This document shows, one piece after another, positions 25,582-34,106 of a stretch of DNA of 64,000 bases. Numbering within the stretch: the first letter of the stretch is position 1; each line of letters begins with the position of its first letter. This stretch comes from Corynebacterium sp. ACRQK (GTDB taxonomy: Bacteria > Actinomycetota > Actinomycetes > Mycobacteriales > Mycobacteriaceae), in NCBI RefSeq assembly GCF_022345965.1, contig NZ_JAKRMU010000008.1, positions 1 through 64,000 of the forward strand. Direction: 5' to 3'. A model generated the notes under the pieces. The model worked only from the letters and a program-made list of their open reading frames with translations. It did no database searches and was not told the DNA's origin. Position numbers and translations under genes: made by a program.

Positions 25582-25961
25582 ATGAGGTGTCTCCAGGTCT
25601 GGAATGTGGGGATTTCGTGGACCTGGAAGGTGGGAGGGGGGCTAGGCTTTGCTGCTCTACGGACTGTGTTTTCCCGTAAGTGTCGGAAAATTGGTAATTC
25701 GTGAATTTGGGCATTGTCTCCAAACTGTAAAAACTCTCTGACCTGCATGTTTGTATAAATAGAAAGCATTGCCATTAACAAATTGCAAGCTTTGCGACAT
25801 TTGACTGCTGGGTAACGGCATTTGGGAGATGAGCCACGGGTTTTGGGTAGTGGGAAGCGGGATTTGGGAGATGAGCTGCGGGATTTGGCTGGCGGGCAGC
25901 GCAGTTCCGGAGGAGGGCTAGACTGTTTTGCAGAGCGCTACAACCGAGTGAGGTGTGCAGA
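25582..25961 (+). other. Intergenic region with an AT-rich stretch and repeats
   Basis: 380 bp without a credible gene. The left half is plain; around 25690-25790 it becomes AT-rich for this genome. From 25784 to 25888 it holds five 21-bp degenerate direct repeats (separate entry). TAGACT at 25919 could be a -10 box for the GH76 gene. The open frames on the minus strand here only translate the repeats. Confidence 0.6.
25784..25888 (+). repeat. Five 21-bp degenerate direct repeats upstream of the GH76 gene
   Basis: Units start at 25784, 25805, 25826, 25847 and 25868. Each ends in a core related to CGGGATTTGG (in order GACATTTGA, ACGGCATTTGG, ACGGGTTTTGG, GCGGGATTTGG, GCGGGATTTGG). Units 3 and 5 also share AGATGAGC or its offset. 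The spacing is two helical turns, so a protein could bind all units on one face. The array ends 73 bp before the GTG start of the GH76 gene. Confidence 0.7.
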
Positions 25962-27251
25962 GTGTTTAATCTTCCCGGCAAGAAGAAACGGGGTAGTAAG
26001 GCGGCGCAGGGATCTGCCGCTGGACAGACGGAGGAAGCTGGACAAGCAGAGGCGACCAAACCCCCCAATCCCAACCAGGAGATCATCGAGCGCTGGGACC
26101 ACCGCGCGGACCTCGCCTACCAGGCTGTTTACGAGCGCCACGCCAGCCGCCTCTGGGGCATTCCGCGCACCACGATGGGAGTTATCGCTTGGCCGCCGAC
26201 CACTCGCGACCGCATGTTCGTCCGCTGGCACTACTGGTGGCAAGCTCATTACATCGACAATCTCATCGATGCCGCCATCCGCCGCCCCACCCGCTCCCGG
26301 ATGGTCGCCATACGCCGCCACCTCCGCGCCATGCGCATCCGCAACCTTCGCCCCCTGACCGCCAACCACTACTACGACGACAAAGCGTGGCTGGCTCTGG
26401 CCCTACAGCGGGTGGCGAACACTCCGAAGATCCAGGCAAAACTCGGCACCCCTCGCGAGCTGGAACCTCTGGTGGAGAACATTTTCGAGGGTGTGGATAG
26501 CCTCACGGGCGTGTTGCCGTGGCGCACGCAGGAGACTTTCTACAACGTCCCCACCAACGGCCCTGCCGCCATCCTCGCCGCGCGCAATGGCGATATCGAG
26601 ACGGCGGAGCGCCTGATCGACTGGACCTTCGACAACCTCATTAACGAAGACGGCCTGGTCATGGATGGTATCCACATGCGGATGGCCGGCCCGGAACCCG
26701 TCACGGCGGTGCATCCTTATTGTCAGGGCGTGATGATCGGCGCGTGCGTGGAGCTCGCCCTCGCGCGCAGGCGTGCGGCTGGGGTGGAGGACCGCACGGT
26801 TTCAGATGTGGGCGTCAAAGAAATAACCCGCGTTCATGGTCTGCTCCGCGCGATCGAGGTGCACCTTACCGACCGCGATGGTGCGATCAATGCGCGCACT
26901 ACGGGTGGTGACGGCGGACTGTTTAATGGCATTCTTGCGCGTTATCTTTCTCTTGTTGTGGAGTGTTTGCCGACGCCAGGTCGGCACGGCACGGAGGCTG
27001 TGGCCATAGCCCGGCGGATTGTGCTGGCGACAGCCGAGCAGGTGTGGCGTTTCCGCCTGGAGGTCGATGGGCTGCCGGTGTTCTCTGCCGATTGGTCGAA
27101 GGATGCGACAATGCCGCAGGCCGGAGGATTGGTAGGCGCGACAATAGCGGGAGCAGTGGCGAGCTCCGATATTGCGGAGCGGGATCTATCTGTCCAGCTT
27201 TCCGGGTGGATGCTGATGGAGGCGGTGGCGCGCACCATCGTGGCGGAGTGA
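25962..27251 (+). CDS. Glycoside hydrolase family 76-like protein
   Basis: 429 residues with the GH76 (alpha-1,6-mannanase) pattern: the Asp-Asp catalytic pair in HYYDDKAWLALA (about residue 138), a conserved TFYNVPTNGPAAILAAR, and PYCQGVMIGACVEL. There is no signal peptide, only a short basic N-terminus, so the protein looks cytoplasmic, in contrast with secreted fungal or Bacteroides GH76 enzymes. It may act on mannose-containing lipoglycan intermediates, which is inference. The GTG at 25962 has GAGG 8 nt upstream; a GTG at 25953 is the alternative. Position between trmH and fba is conserved in corynebacteria. Confidence 0.8.
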   Translation: MFNLPGKKKRGSKAAQGSAAGQTEEAGQAEATKPPNPNQEIIERWDHRADLAYQAVYERHASRLWGIPRTTMGVIAWPPTTRDRMFVRWHYWWQAHYIDNLIDAAIRRPTRSRMVAIRRHLRAMRIRNLRPLTANHYYDDKAWLALALQRVANTPKIQAKLGTPRELEPLVENIFEGVDSLTGVLPWRTQETFYNVPTNGPAAILAARNGDIETAERLIDWTFDNLINEDGLVMDGIHMRMAGPEPVTAVHPYCQGVMIGACVELALARRRAAGVEDRTVSDVGVKEITRVHGLLRAIEVHLTDRDGAINARTTGGDGGLFNGILARYLSLVVECLPTPGRHGTEAVAIARRIVLATAEQVWRFRLEVDGLPVFSADWSKDATMPQAGGLVGATIAGAVASSDIAERDLSVQLSGWMLMEAVARTIVAE

Positions 27252-27433
27252 CGCTCGAGTGGTGGGCGAGTAGCGAGAGACGGGTAGACGAGCGGCGAGA
27301 GGCAGTGTGCAGAGAGGGCACGTGGACATAAGGGGGAGTGCTCGCCGGAGTGACTGCACGGCGTTGAATTTGTGGGCATAATTGTGGGCGGAGACTTACC
27401 TGCCCTATTCCAAGGAATTGAAGGAGCATCGAA

Positions 27434-28468
27434 ATGCCTATTGCAACCCCCGACGTCTACCGCGACATGCTGGATAATGCGAAGGAGAATGGCTTCGCAT
27501 ACCCCGCCATCAACTGCACTTCTTCCGAGACCATCAATGCTGCTCTGAAGGGCTTTGCGGATGCGGAGTCCGACGGCATCATCCAGTTCTCCACCGGTGG
27601 CGCCCAGTTCGGTTCCGGTCTGGCCGTGAAGAACATGGTTGCAGGTGCGGAGGCCCTGGCTGCGTTTGCTCACCAGGCTGCTAAGCACTACGGCGTGAAC
27701 GTTGCTCTGCACACCGACCACTGCCAGAAGGAAGTTCTGGACGAGTACGTCCGCCCGCTGATGGAGATCTCCCGCAAGCGCGTGGAGGCCGGCGAGAACC
27801 CGTTGTTCCAGTCCCACATGTGGGACGGCTCCGCTATCCCGATCGACGAGAACCTGGAGATCGCTAAGGATCTGCTGGCTGACGCCCAGAAGGCCAACAT
27901 CATCCTCGAGGTGGAGATCGGCGTTGTCGGTGGCGAGGAAGACGGCGTGGAGGCTAAGGCCGGCGCTAACCTGTACACCACCGAAGAGGACTTCGCTAAG
28001 ACTGTTGATGCCCTGGGCACCGGCGAGCACGGCCGCTACCTGCTGGCCGCTACCTTCGGCAATGTTCACGGCGTGTACAAGCCGGGCAACGTGAAGCTGC
28101 GCCCGGAGGTTCTGGACATGGGCCAGAAGGTTGCGGAGAAGAAGCTGGGTCTTTCTGAGGGCTCCAACCCGTTCGACTTCGTCTTCCACGGCGGCTCCGG
28201 CTCCGAGAAGGAGAAGATCGAGGAGGCTCTGCGTTACGGCGTGATCAAGATGAACGTGGACACGGACACCCAGTACGCCTTCACCAACCCGGTTGCCCGC
28301 CACATGTTCACCAACTTCGACGGCGTGCTGAAGATCGACGGCGAGGTCGGCAACAAGAAGGTTTACGACCCGCGCTCCTACCTGAAGAAGGCTGAGGAGG
28401 CCATGTCCGTCCGCGTGGTGGAGGCCTGCAACGACCTGCACTCCGCTGGCACTTCCGTCGCTAAGTAG
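27434..28468 (+). CDS. fba: Class II fructose-bisphosphate aldolase
   Basis: 344 residues, normal length. Zinc ligands are visible in LHTDHCQKE, the VEIGVVGGEEDGV loop, and VFHGGSGS; the second catalytic motif includes YGVIKMNVDTD. It cleaves fructose 1,6-bisphosphate to triose phosphates in glycolysis and runs in reverse in gluconeogenesis. GAAGGAG lies 8 nt before the ATG. Codons are the strongly biased kind of a highly expressed gene. A DUF3151 gene follows 14 bp downstream. Confidence 0.97.
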   Translation: MPIATPDVYRDMLDNAKENGFAYPAINCTSSETINAALKGFADAESDGIIQFSTGGAQFGSGLAVKNMVAGAEALAAFAHQAAKHYGVNVALHTDHCQKEVLDEYVRPLMEISRKRVEAGENPLFQSHMWDGSAIPIDENLEIAKDLLADAQKANIILEVEIGVVGGEEDGVEAKAGANLYTTEEDFAKTVDALGTGEHGRYLLAATFGNVHGVYKPGNVKLRPEVLDMGQKVAEKKLGLSEGSNPFDFVFHGGSGSEKEKIEEALRYGVIKMNVDTDTQYAFTNPVARHMFTNFDGVLKIDGEVGNKKVYDPRSYLKKAEEAMSVRVVEACNDLHSAGTSVAK

Positions 28469-28482
28469 GTTTCGCTAGCACG

Positions 28483-29022
28483 ATGGCAGAACAGATTCGT
28501 CACAGTCGAGACCTCTTCGGCGCGGAGCACCCGGAGGTGCGCCTGCCGCAGGAGCTGGCAAGCTCCATTCCGGTGGAAGGCGGTGCCGGTGCCGGCGGTG
28601 GTGCAAGTACTACGCAGTCGCGCGAGTCGCTGGAGGCCGCGGTCTCGGAGAACCTGAAGGATTCCGGCGCATGGGCCGCCCTGGCCGAGGTGCTGCTGGC
28701 CGAAGGCCAGCCCGTGCAGGCCTACGCCTGCGCCCGCACCGGCTACCACCGTGGCCTGGACGCCCTGCGTGGAAACGGTTGGCGCGGCACCGGTCCGGTC
28801 CCGTGGAGCCACGAGCCGAACCAGGGTGTGCTCCGCGCTATTGGCGCGCTGGTGCAGACCGCCCGCACTCTCGGCGAGGACGATGAGGTCGTGCGCTGCC
28901 TGAACCTGCTACACGACTGCGACCCGGCGGCAGCCCCAGCCCTGGGGCTAGACGGCTCCGGCAAGAAGGCCGAGTCCAAGCCCATCACCGAACCCGGCGC
29001 CACCCCGCCCGCCGAGGGCTAA
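28483..29022 (+). CDS. DUF3151 protein
   Basis: 179 residues. LEAAVSENLKDSGAWAALAEVLL and QAYACARTGYHRGLDALRGNGWRGTGPVPWSHEPN are DUF3151 hallmarks. The family is actinobacterial, often beside fba, with no assigned function; the helical repeats look TPR-like. Gly/Ala-rich linker near residue 35 and a disordered C-terminus. Very likely co-transcribed with fba (14-bp gap) and with the next gene (17-bp gap). Confidence 0.85.
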   Translation: MAEQIRHSRDLFGAEHPEVRLPQELASSIPVEGGAGAGGGASTTQSRESLEAAVSENLKDSGAWAALAEVLLAEGQPVQAYACARTGYHRGLDALRGNGWRGTGPVPWSHEPNQGVLRAIGALVQTARTLGEDDEVVRCLNLLHDCDPAAAPALGLDGSGKKAESKPITEPGATPPAEG

Positions 29023-29039
29023 CCCGTGCCGGAACGGAA

Positions 29040-29984
29040 ATGAACCAACGCCGTTCTTTCTCTCTGCCAGCCCCGAGCCGCGGAGTGAACCGGAACCTCT
29101 GCATCGCCACGCTAGTCGTGGCGATCTTCTGGATGTCCAGCATCCTCTGGCCCGCAAACCCCACCGCCGGCTGGCCTTTTGTGGCCGAAATGCAGGCCAG
29201 TGCGTGGGTCGCCGGTGTGCTCGCCGCGGCGGGTATCGGCATCCTCCGTTCGGTACGCCGCGCGGCGCTATGCGCGGTACTGGCTTTGCTGGCGGTCTTG
29301 ATCGTCCCGCGCGTACCGGCGCCCAATTTTTCGGACGCCACCAACCCGACCCGCGTATTCTCCCTGAACACCTACTGGGGCAAGGCCGACGATAAGCGGA
29401 TTGCGCGTGCCATCGATGAGCTTAAACCGGATGTGGTCTTCCTCCTGGAGACGAACGCCGAGGAGGTAAGCAGCGTGGCGGACAAGACCGGCTATCTCCC
29501 TATGACCCAGCCACGACCTGGCAACGATCGGGCGGATAATGTTGTGGCGCTCGTGTCGGCGTCATATAAAGAGAAAACAGGGGCGCACGGCAACATGGTC
29601 CGTGGGCTTACTCGCTTCCAGACCCCGCGCGTGAACGCACCTCTGCACGGCAACAGCGAGTTCGTGGGCGTGCATGCGGTAGCGCCGGCGAAGGACGACC
29701 GCCCGGCGTGGGAGCGCGACCTAGCGAACCTCAGCGAGTGGGCGAACTCCCGGCGCCACCTGGTGCTGGCCGGGGACTTCAACGCAACGCGCAGCCACCC
29801 GCGCTACCGCGACTTCGAGCTCAGCGACTGCACGGGGCACCTGGCGCACACCCCAACGTGGCCGGCGGTGTTCCCCGTGATTCGGCTGGATCACATCATG
29901 ACCACCGGCGAGTGCCTGGGTGGCGGTACAAAGCGGATCCTGGGCACGGACCATCTGGCCGTGTGGGCGGACGTAACCACCTAG
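29040..29984 (+). CDS. Membrane-anchored endonuclease/exonuclease/phosphatase family protein
   Basis: 314 residues. Three hydrophobic helices near the N-terminus (about 20-38, 52-68, 73-92) anchor a C-terminal EEP domain. Metal and catalytic residues are seen in FSLNTYWGK, VFLLETN, LAGDFNATRSHPRYRDF, LDHIM and GTDHLAVWA. Such proteins are phosphodiesterases or phosphatases acting outside the membrane, for example on phospholipids; the substrate is not evident. A copy of the dispersed GACGCC motif is at 29334 and an inverted one at 29558, both in the coding region. Confidence 0.82.
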   Translation: MNQRRSFSLPAPSRGVNRNLCIATLVVAIFWMSSILWPANPTAGWPFVAEMQASAWVAGVLAAAGIGILRSVRRAALCAVLALLAVLIVPRVPAPNFSDATNPTRVFSLNTYWGKADDKRIARAIDELKPDVVFLLETNAEEVSSVADKTGYLPMTQPRPGNDRADNVVALVSASYKEKTGAHGNMVRGLTRFQTPRVNAPLHGNSEFVGVHAVAPAKDDRPAWERDLANLSEWANSRRHLVLAGDFNATRSHPRYRDFELSDCTGHLAHTPTWPAVFPVIRLDHIMTTGECLGGGTKRILGTDHLAVWADVTT

Positions 29985-29994
29985 ACTGGCGGGC

Positions 29995-31233
29995 ATGGCA
30001 GAACCACAACCGCGGCCCCGAACCGCGAAGGAGATGTGGGGCGAGCCGGCCAACCGCCTGCGCCCCGGAGTGCGCGCCGCAGCTCGGAACCTGCGCCGTA
30101 TCGCGCCGGTGCAGGGTGCAATCCGCGTGCGCGAGGGGATAGTCTTCGCCATCCAGTGCGCTATCGGCGCGGGCCTGGCGCTGCTCATCGCGGAGCAGAT
30201 TTTCGACCACCAGCAGGCTTTCTTCGCGCCCATCGCAGCGGTTTTGAGCTTGGGGGTGAGCGCTGGTAAGCGACTGCGGCGCGGCTTCGAGCTGGTGCTC
30301 GGCGCCTCTGTGGGCGTGGGCATCGGCGACCTGGTGATCAGCAACATTGGTAGCGGATACTGGCAGGTCTCCGTGGTGGTGCTGTTCGCCATTTTGGTGG
30401 CGACGTTCGTGGATAAGTCGGTCTCTGTGGCTTTCCAGGCCGCCAGTTCCGCGGTACTGGTGGCGACGATCCTGCCGCCGGGGTCTTCGGGTTCGTGGGA
30501 CCGCATGATCGACGCGCTGATCGGTGGCGTGATCGGCATTCTGGTGCTGGCGCTGGTGCCGAACTCCCCGCTGCGTCCGGCTAGGCGGGAGGTCTCCACG
30601 CTGATCTCGAAGGCTTCGCTGGTGCTGGACGATGTGGCGCAGGGGATGGAGGAGCGTGACGCGGCGAAGATCACCAAGGCCCTGGAGATCGCCCGCGGCA
30701 CCCAGACCAACGTGAATGCCATGCTGACGAACGTCGTCGGCGGGTCAGAGGTCGTGGCCGTCTCGCCGATTTACTGGACGGCCCGGCGGCATGCGAAGTC
30801 GATGAACCGCATCCTGGTGCCTGTGGATAACGTGATGCGCAATACGCGCGTGCTGGCGCGCCGAGCGGAGATCATGATGCTGGACGAGATCGAGCCGCCG
30901 GAGGAGATGATCGAGCTGATGCGCGGCATCTCTAACGAGCTGGGCCAGCTGGGTGCGTTGTTCGCCGAGGGCGGTACTCGCGGCACCCGCGATGAGGCGG
31001 TGGAGATCCCGGAGATCGTACGTGCCCTGCAGAAACTCGCCGCGGAGGCGGATCTGGCCATCGCGGAGGGTACGGGTTTGTCGGGCACGGTGGTGTTGGC
31101 GCAGTGCCGCTCGATTATTGTGGACGCCCTGCAGGTCTGCGGCTACTCGCGTGAGTCGGCTATGGCGTTTCTGCGGCCGACGGTGGATAGGCCGTGGCAG
31201 CCGCCGGAGGTGTGGGACGAGCTGGGGGAGTAG
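29995..31233 (+). CDS. FUSC-family inner-membrane protein (aromatic acid exporter type)
   Basis: 412 residues. About five or six transmembrane helices in residues 45-190 (GIVFAIQCAIGAGLALLIAEQIF, FFAPIAAVLSLGVS, VVVLFAILVATFVDKSV and MIDALIGGVIGILVLALVP), then a long helical cytoplasmic domain of about 220 residues. This is the layout of FUSC/ArAE proteins linked to efflux of aromatic acids or other organic anions. It starts 10 bp after the EEP gene, so the two are likely co-transcribed. Confidence 0.82.
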   Translation: MAEPQPRPRTAKEMWGEPANRLRPGVRAAARNLRRIAPVQGAIRVREGIVFAIQCAIGAGLALLIAEQIFDHQQAFFAPIAAVLSLGVSAGKRLRRGFELVLGASVGVGIGDLVISNIGSGYWQVSVVVLFAILVATFVDKSVSVAFQAASSAVLVATILPPGSSGSWDRMIDALIGGVIGILVLALVPNSPLRPARREVSTLISKASLVLDDVAQGMEERDAAKITKALEIARGTQTNVNAMLTNVVGGSEVVAVSPIYWTARRHAKSMNRILVPVDNVMRNTRVLARRAEIMMLDEIEPPEEMIELMRGISNELGQLGALFAEGGTRGTRDEAVEIPEIVRALQKLAAEADLAIAEGTGLSGTVVLAQCRSIIVDALQVCGYSRESAMAFLRPTVDRPWQPPEVWDELGE

Positions 31234-31346
31234 GGCTGGGCTACGGGTGGAACCTTAAGAGTGGCGATAGTAGATTCTTAAAGAAGTTGGGGAATTGTTT
31301 CCCACCACGGCTTAATGTTGTCTCGCTCTACTATGAGGTATCTCTT

Positions 31347-33056
31347 ATGATGTTTCTTCGCTCCCGCCGCACAATGACTGCTGTTGCGGCTGCATCTAGC
31401 CTGGTGCTGAGCGCCACGGCTGTCCCGAACTCTCCATTCTCCCCTCCCCAAGCAGCGGCGCAGGCTACCACGGCTAACAAGACGCAGGACACGAACCTGG
31501 ACTACCGGTGCAATGTGTACGCCGCCGGTGGATTGGGGAACCAGAATTACGACCTTTCTACAGGCTTTCATGTGACGATGCCGGAACGCGTGGATGCTGG
31601 TGAAGTAGTAGACGTCACCGTAAACATTGACTCTATTCAAGTTAGGGAAGAGCAGGCCGGCAAAGTTGGTGGGCAACCCAGTTTCGAGGAGGGTGGGACT
31701 ATCGGGAATAGAATCCGATTTCACATTCCCGAAGACGTTGAACTCGTTGGTTCCAACCTTAATGCAACCCTGAACAACCATGTCCTCGATGTCACGGGAA
31801 TGATGCAACCAAGCAAGGATGGTAGCTTGGTGACCATCGCGTTCAAGGAGCTGAAGCTACAGCTTAAGCCCAAGAAACAAGGTACGGTGACGCTTCAAAC
31901 GCCGAAGAAATTCCCGAAGTTAGACGAAGACGGCCGTGTCGTTCACAGCAATATGGTTTGGGGGCAGGGAATTGTCGGAAAAGTGTTCTGGAAGACGCCT
32001 GGTCTGAGGGTCACATGCATGACCGATCAGTACCAGCCGCTGGGTACGACCCAGGTGGGCAAAGACGCTGAAGTTAATGAGCCCAAGTACGACCCCATCC
32101 GGGTGAAACAGCAGGATACCGCTACCTCGAAGAACACCGCGCAGGCACCGGCGGGTACCACCTATGCGAAGGGTGCCAACGCTCCGGAGTGGGCAACCGT
32201 CGGTCAGGACGGCACCGTCACCGTCAAGCCGGGCCTGGACGTGAAGCCGGGCGACTACACCGTCCCGGTTGTTGTCACCTACTCGGATTCTTCTACGGAC
32301 AACACCGTTGTGAACGTGACGGTAAAGGAGAAGGAGAAGTCTCTTGCGGAGCAGCACGATCCGCAGTTCGGTGAGGCTACCGTCGAGCAAGAAGGCACCG
32401 CCACCATCCCTGTCCCGGAGGGGCTGCCTGAGGGTGCGAAGGTTGCCCGTGGTGAGGGTGCGCCGGAGTGGGTCACCGTCAACGAGGACGGCTCCATCGA
32501 GGCAAAGCCAACCCTGGAGACCGAAGTCAAGGATTACACCGTTCCGGTCGTCGTCACTTACGACGATGGGTCCACCGACGAAGCAAATGCCAAGGTGACC
32601 GTGACCAAGAAGCCGGACAACCAGATTTACTCCCCGGAGTTTGGCAGCATCACCGTGCAGGCCAACCGTTCCGCAAAGACTCCTGCCATCGAGGGCTTGC
32701 CGGAGGGCACCAAGTTCGCCCTGGCTGAGGGTGCTCCGGAGTGGGCCACCGTCAACCCAGATGGCACCGTGACCTTGAAGCCGAGCAAGGACGTCGAGCC
32801 GGGTGAATACAACATTCCGGTCGTAGTCACTTACCCGGACGGATCGACCGCCACCGTGGAGCTGAAGGTGAACGTAAAAAAGCAGGAGAATCCGAGCGGA
32901 AGCTCCGGATCCAGCAACGGTTCCAGCAGCTCCAGCGGAGTCACTGGCTCCAGCCCGCTGGGTAAGTTCTTCGCAGCCCTGTTCGGAACGATTGCCATCG
33001 GCGCTGGCTTGTTCGGTCTGTACAACTGGGCCCGCGCCCACGGCTACGTCCGCTAA
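31347..33056 (+). CDS. Secreted surface protein with three Rib/YPDG-type repeats
   Basis: 569 residues. A Sec signal peptide (about 1-40, ending near AAAQA) is followed by a unique N-terminal domain (about 45-245) with two Cys, then three immunoglobulin-like repeats of about 85-90 residues (starting near 248, 336, 427) that share GxxAPEWxTVxxDGTVTxKP and YTVPVVVTYxDGST. A Ser/Gly-rich linker (about 516-540) leads to a C-terminal helix (FFAALFGTIAIGAGLFGLYNWA). There is no LPxTG motif, so anchoring is by the helix. GAGG is 8 nt before the ATG. Probable adhesin or cell-surface stalk; function inferred. Confidence 0.85.
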   Translation: MMFLRSRRTMTAVAAASSLVLSATAVPNSPFSPPQAAAQATTANKTQDTNLDYRCNVYAAGGLGNQNYDLSTGFHVTMPERVDAGEVVDVTVNIDSIQVREEQAGKVGGQPSFEEGGTIGNRIRFHIPEDVELVGSNLNATLNNHVLDVTGMMQPSKDGSLVTIAFKELKLQLKPKKQGTVTLQTPKKFPKLDEDGRVVHSNMVWGQGIVGKVFWKTPGLRVTCMTDQYQPLGTTQVGKDAEVNEPKYDPIRVKQQDTATSKNTAQAPAGTTYAKGANAPEWATVGQDGTVTVKPGLDVKPGDYTVPVVVTYSDSSTDNTVVNVTVKEKEKSLAEQHDPQFGEATVEQEGTATIPVPEGLPEGAKVARGEGAPEWVTVNEDGSIEAKPTLETEVKDYTVPVVVTYDDGSTDEANAKVTVTKKPDNQIYSPEFGSITVQANRSAKTPAIEGLPEGTKFALAEGAPEWATVNPDGTVTLKPSKDVEPGEYNIPVVVTYPDGSTATVELKVNVKKQENPSGSSGSSNGSSSSSGVTGSSPLGKFFAALFGTIAIGAGLFGLYNWARAHGYVR

Positions 33057-33068
33057 CTGCCGGCGAGC

Positions 33069-33926
33069 TTAGTTGCGAACGAACTGTCCATCCCGCAGGT
33101 GGCGGTAAAACGTCACCGACTTCAACGGGCGGGGATGCCGCACCCCATCACGGGTAACCGCCAGATCCACCCCACCGGCCTGTAAGGCCCGCCCCCGCAG
33201 CACCGTCGGAGAGACGGTACTGCGGGGCTTCTTTATGCGCCCAAACCAGCCCTTGCGGGGTAGCGGAGGCCGCTGCACCGCAGCCAACCCCGGAGCATCC
33301 GGCGTGGGAACCAAACGTACACCATTGTTGAAATCGCTGGTGCCCGCCTTTGCCTGCTCATACAGGATCTCGGAATCGACGATCACCTCGCCGATCATCT
33401 CCGCCGCCTCCTCGGACTCGCCTGCCGATCCGGTGACCTCCGCCGCGCCCAACGTCACCACGCCATGGTCGTCGCGGATCACCGGAGTCGGCACAGCCGG
33501 GGAAGCCAGTGCGAAGGTGAGGTGCTCGGCGGGGGAGAAGGTGGCGTCCAGACCCCACGAAAGAGCAACCGCCGAAGAACCAGAAGGGATAAAACCAACC
33601 TCGACCCACAGGGCATCAATGCGCATCAATTTGGACACCACGGCGGCCAAAGCGGCATCGCTGCCCTGCACGATCACGCGCACACGCTCGCTGACCTGGT
33701 GCGGGTCGGGCTGCGGGGCACCCAAGTGGGGAGCGTCGGGGCGCTGCATCATCTCCTCCAGCGACGGGGTGGAACCCACCACGAACTGCTCCAGATCATC
33801 CAGGCAACGCAGCTCCTTGCGCTTCGGCACCGCGGACAGATCGAGGCACTCCACGGCCTCGCCCGGCAGTACAGGATCGCGCAGCTGATCGCTGGCGGGA
33901 ACATCGCAACGCAACATAAACAACAT
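33069..33926 (-). CDS. Conserved actinobacterial hypothetical protein next to purA
   Basis: About 285 residues starting MLFMLRCDVPASDQLR; an ATG at 33956 is possible but lies in a less likely context. I know of a similar conserved protein of unknown function beside purA in mycobacteria, but cannot assign a domain. It contains a basic PRKGWFGRIKKPRST patch and ends YRHLRDGQFVRN. Divergent from purA, convergent with the surface-protein gene. Confidence 0.65.
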   Translation of the reverse strand: MLFMLRCDVPASDQLRDPVLPGEAVECLDLSAVPKRKELRCLDDLEQFVVGSTPSLEEMMQRPDAPHLGAPQPDPHQVSERVRVIVQGSDAALAAVVSKLMRIDALWVEVGFIPSGSSAVALSWGLDATFSPAEHLTFALASPAVPTPVIRDDHGVVTLGAAEVTGSAGESEEAAEMIGEVIVDSEILYEQAKAGTSDFNNGVRLVPTPDAPGLAAVQRPPLPRKGWFGRIKKPRSTVSPTVLRGRALQAGGVDLAVTRDGVRHPRPLKSVTFYRHLRDGQFVRN

Positions 33927-34106
33927 AGAAACCCACCATAGCCGTGCCACAAGCACCGGCGAGGTACTAGAATGGAGAAACGTCTAGGTGCCCCGCCCGG
34001 TTTCTAACTGAAGTTACAGCAGCGACAGAATATGCAGCAGATGCTTGGAGCGGGGCTACACCCATGAGTACAGAAGTACCAACGCAGAGGACGTGTTTTA
34101 GTTTTC

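Noticed and set aside
25775..26086. Small minus-strand protein with PNPAAHLPN-like repeats
   Set aside because: The repeated residues come from the 21-bp DNA repeats, and the frame runs into the GH76 gene; no ribosome-binding site.
26942..28441. A 499-residue open frame antisense to fba and the GH76 gene
   Set aside because: It crosses a gene boundary and its sequence is the complement of strongly conserved coding DNA.
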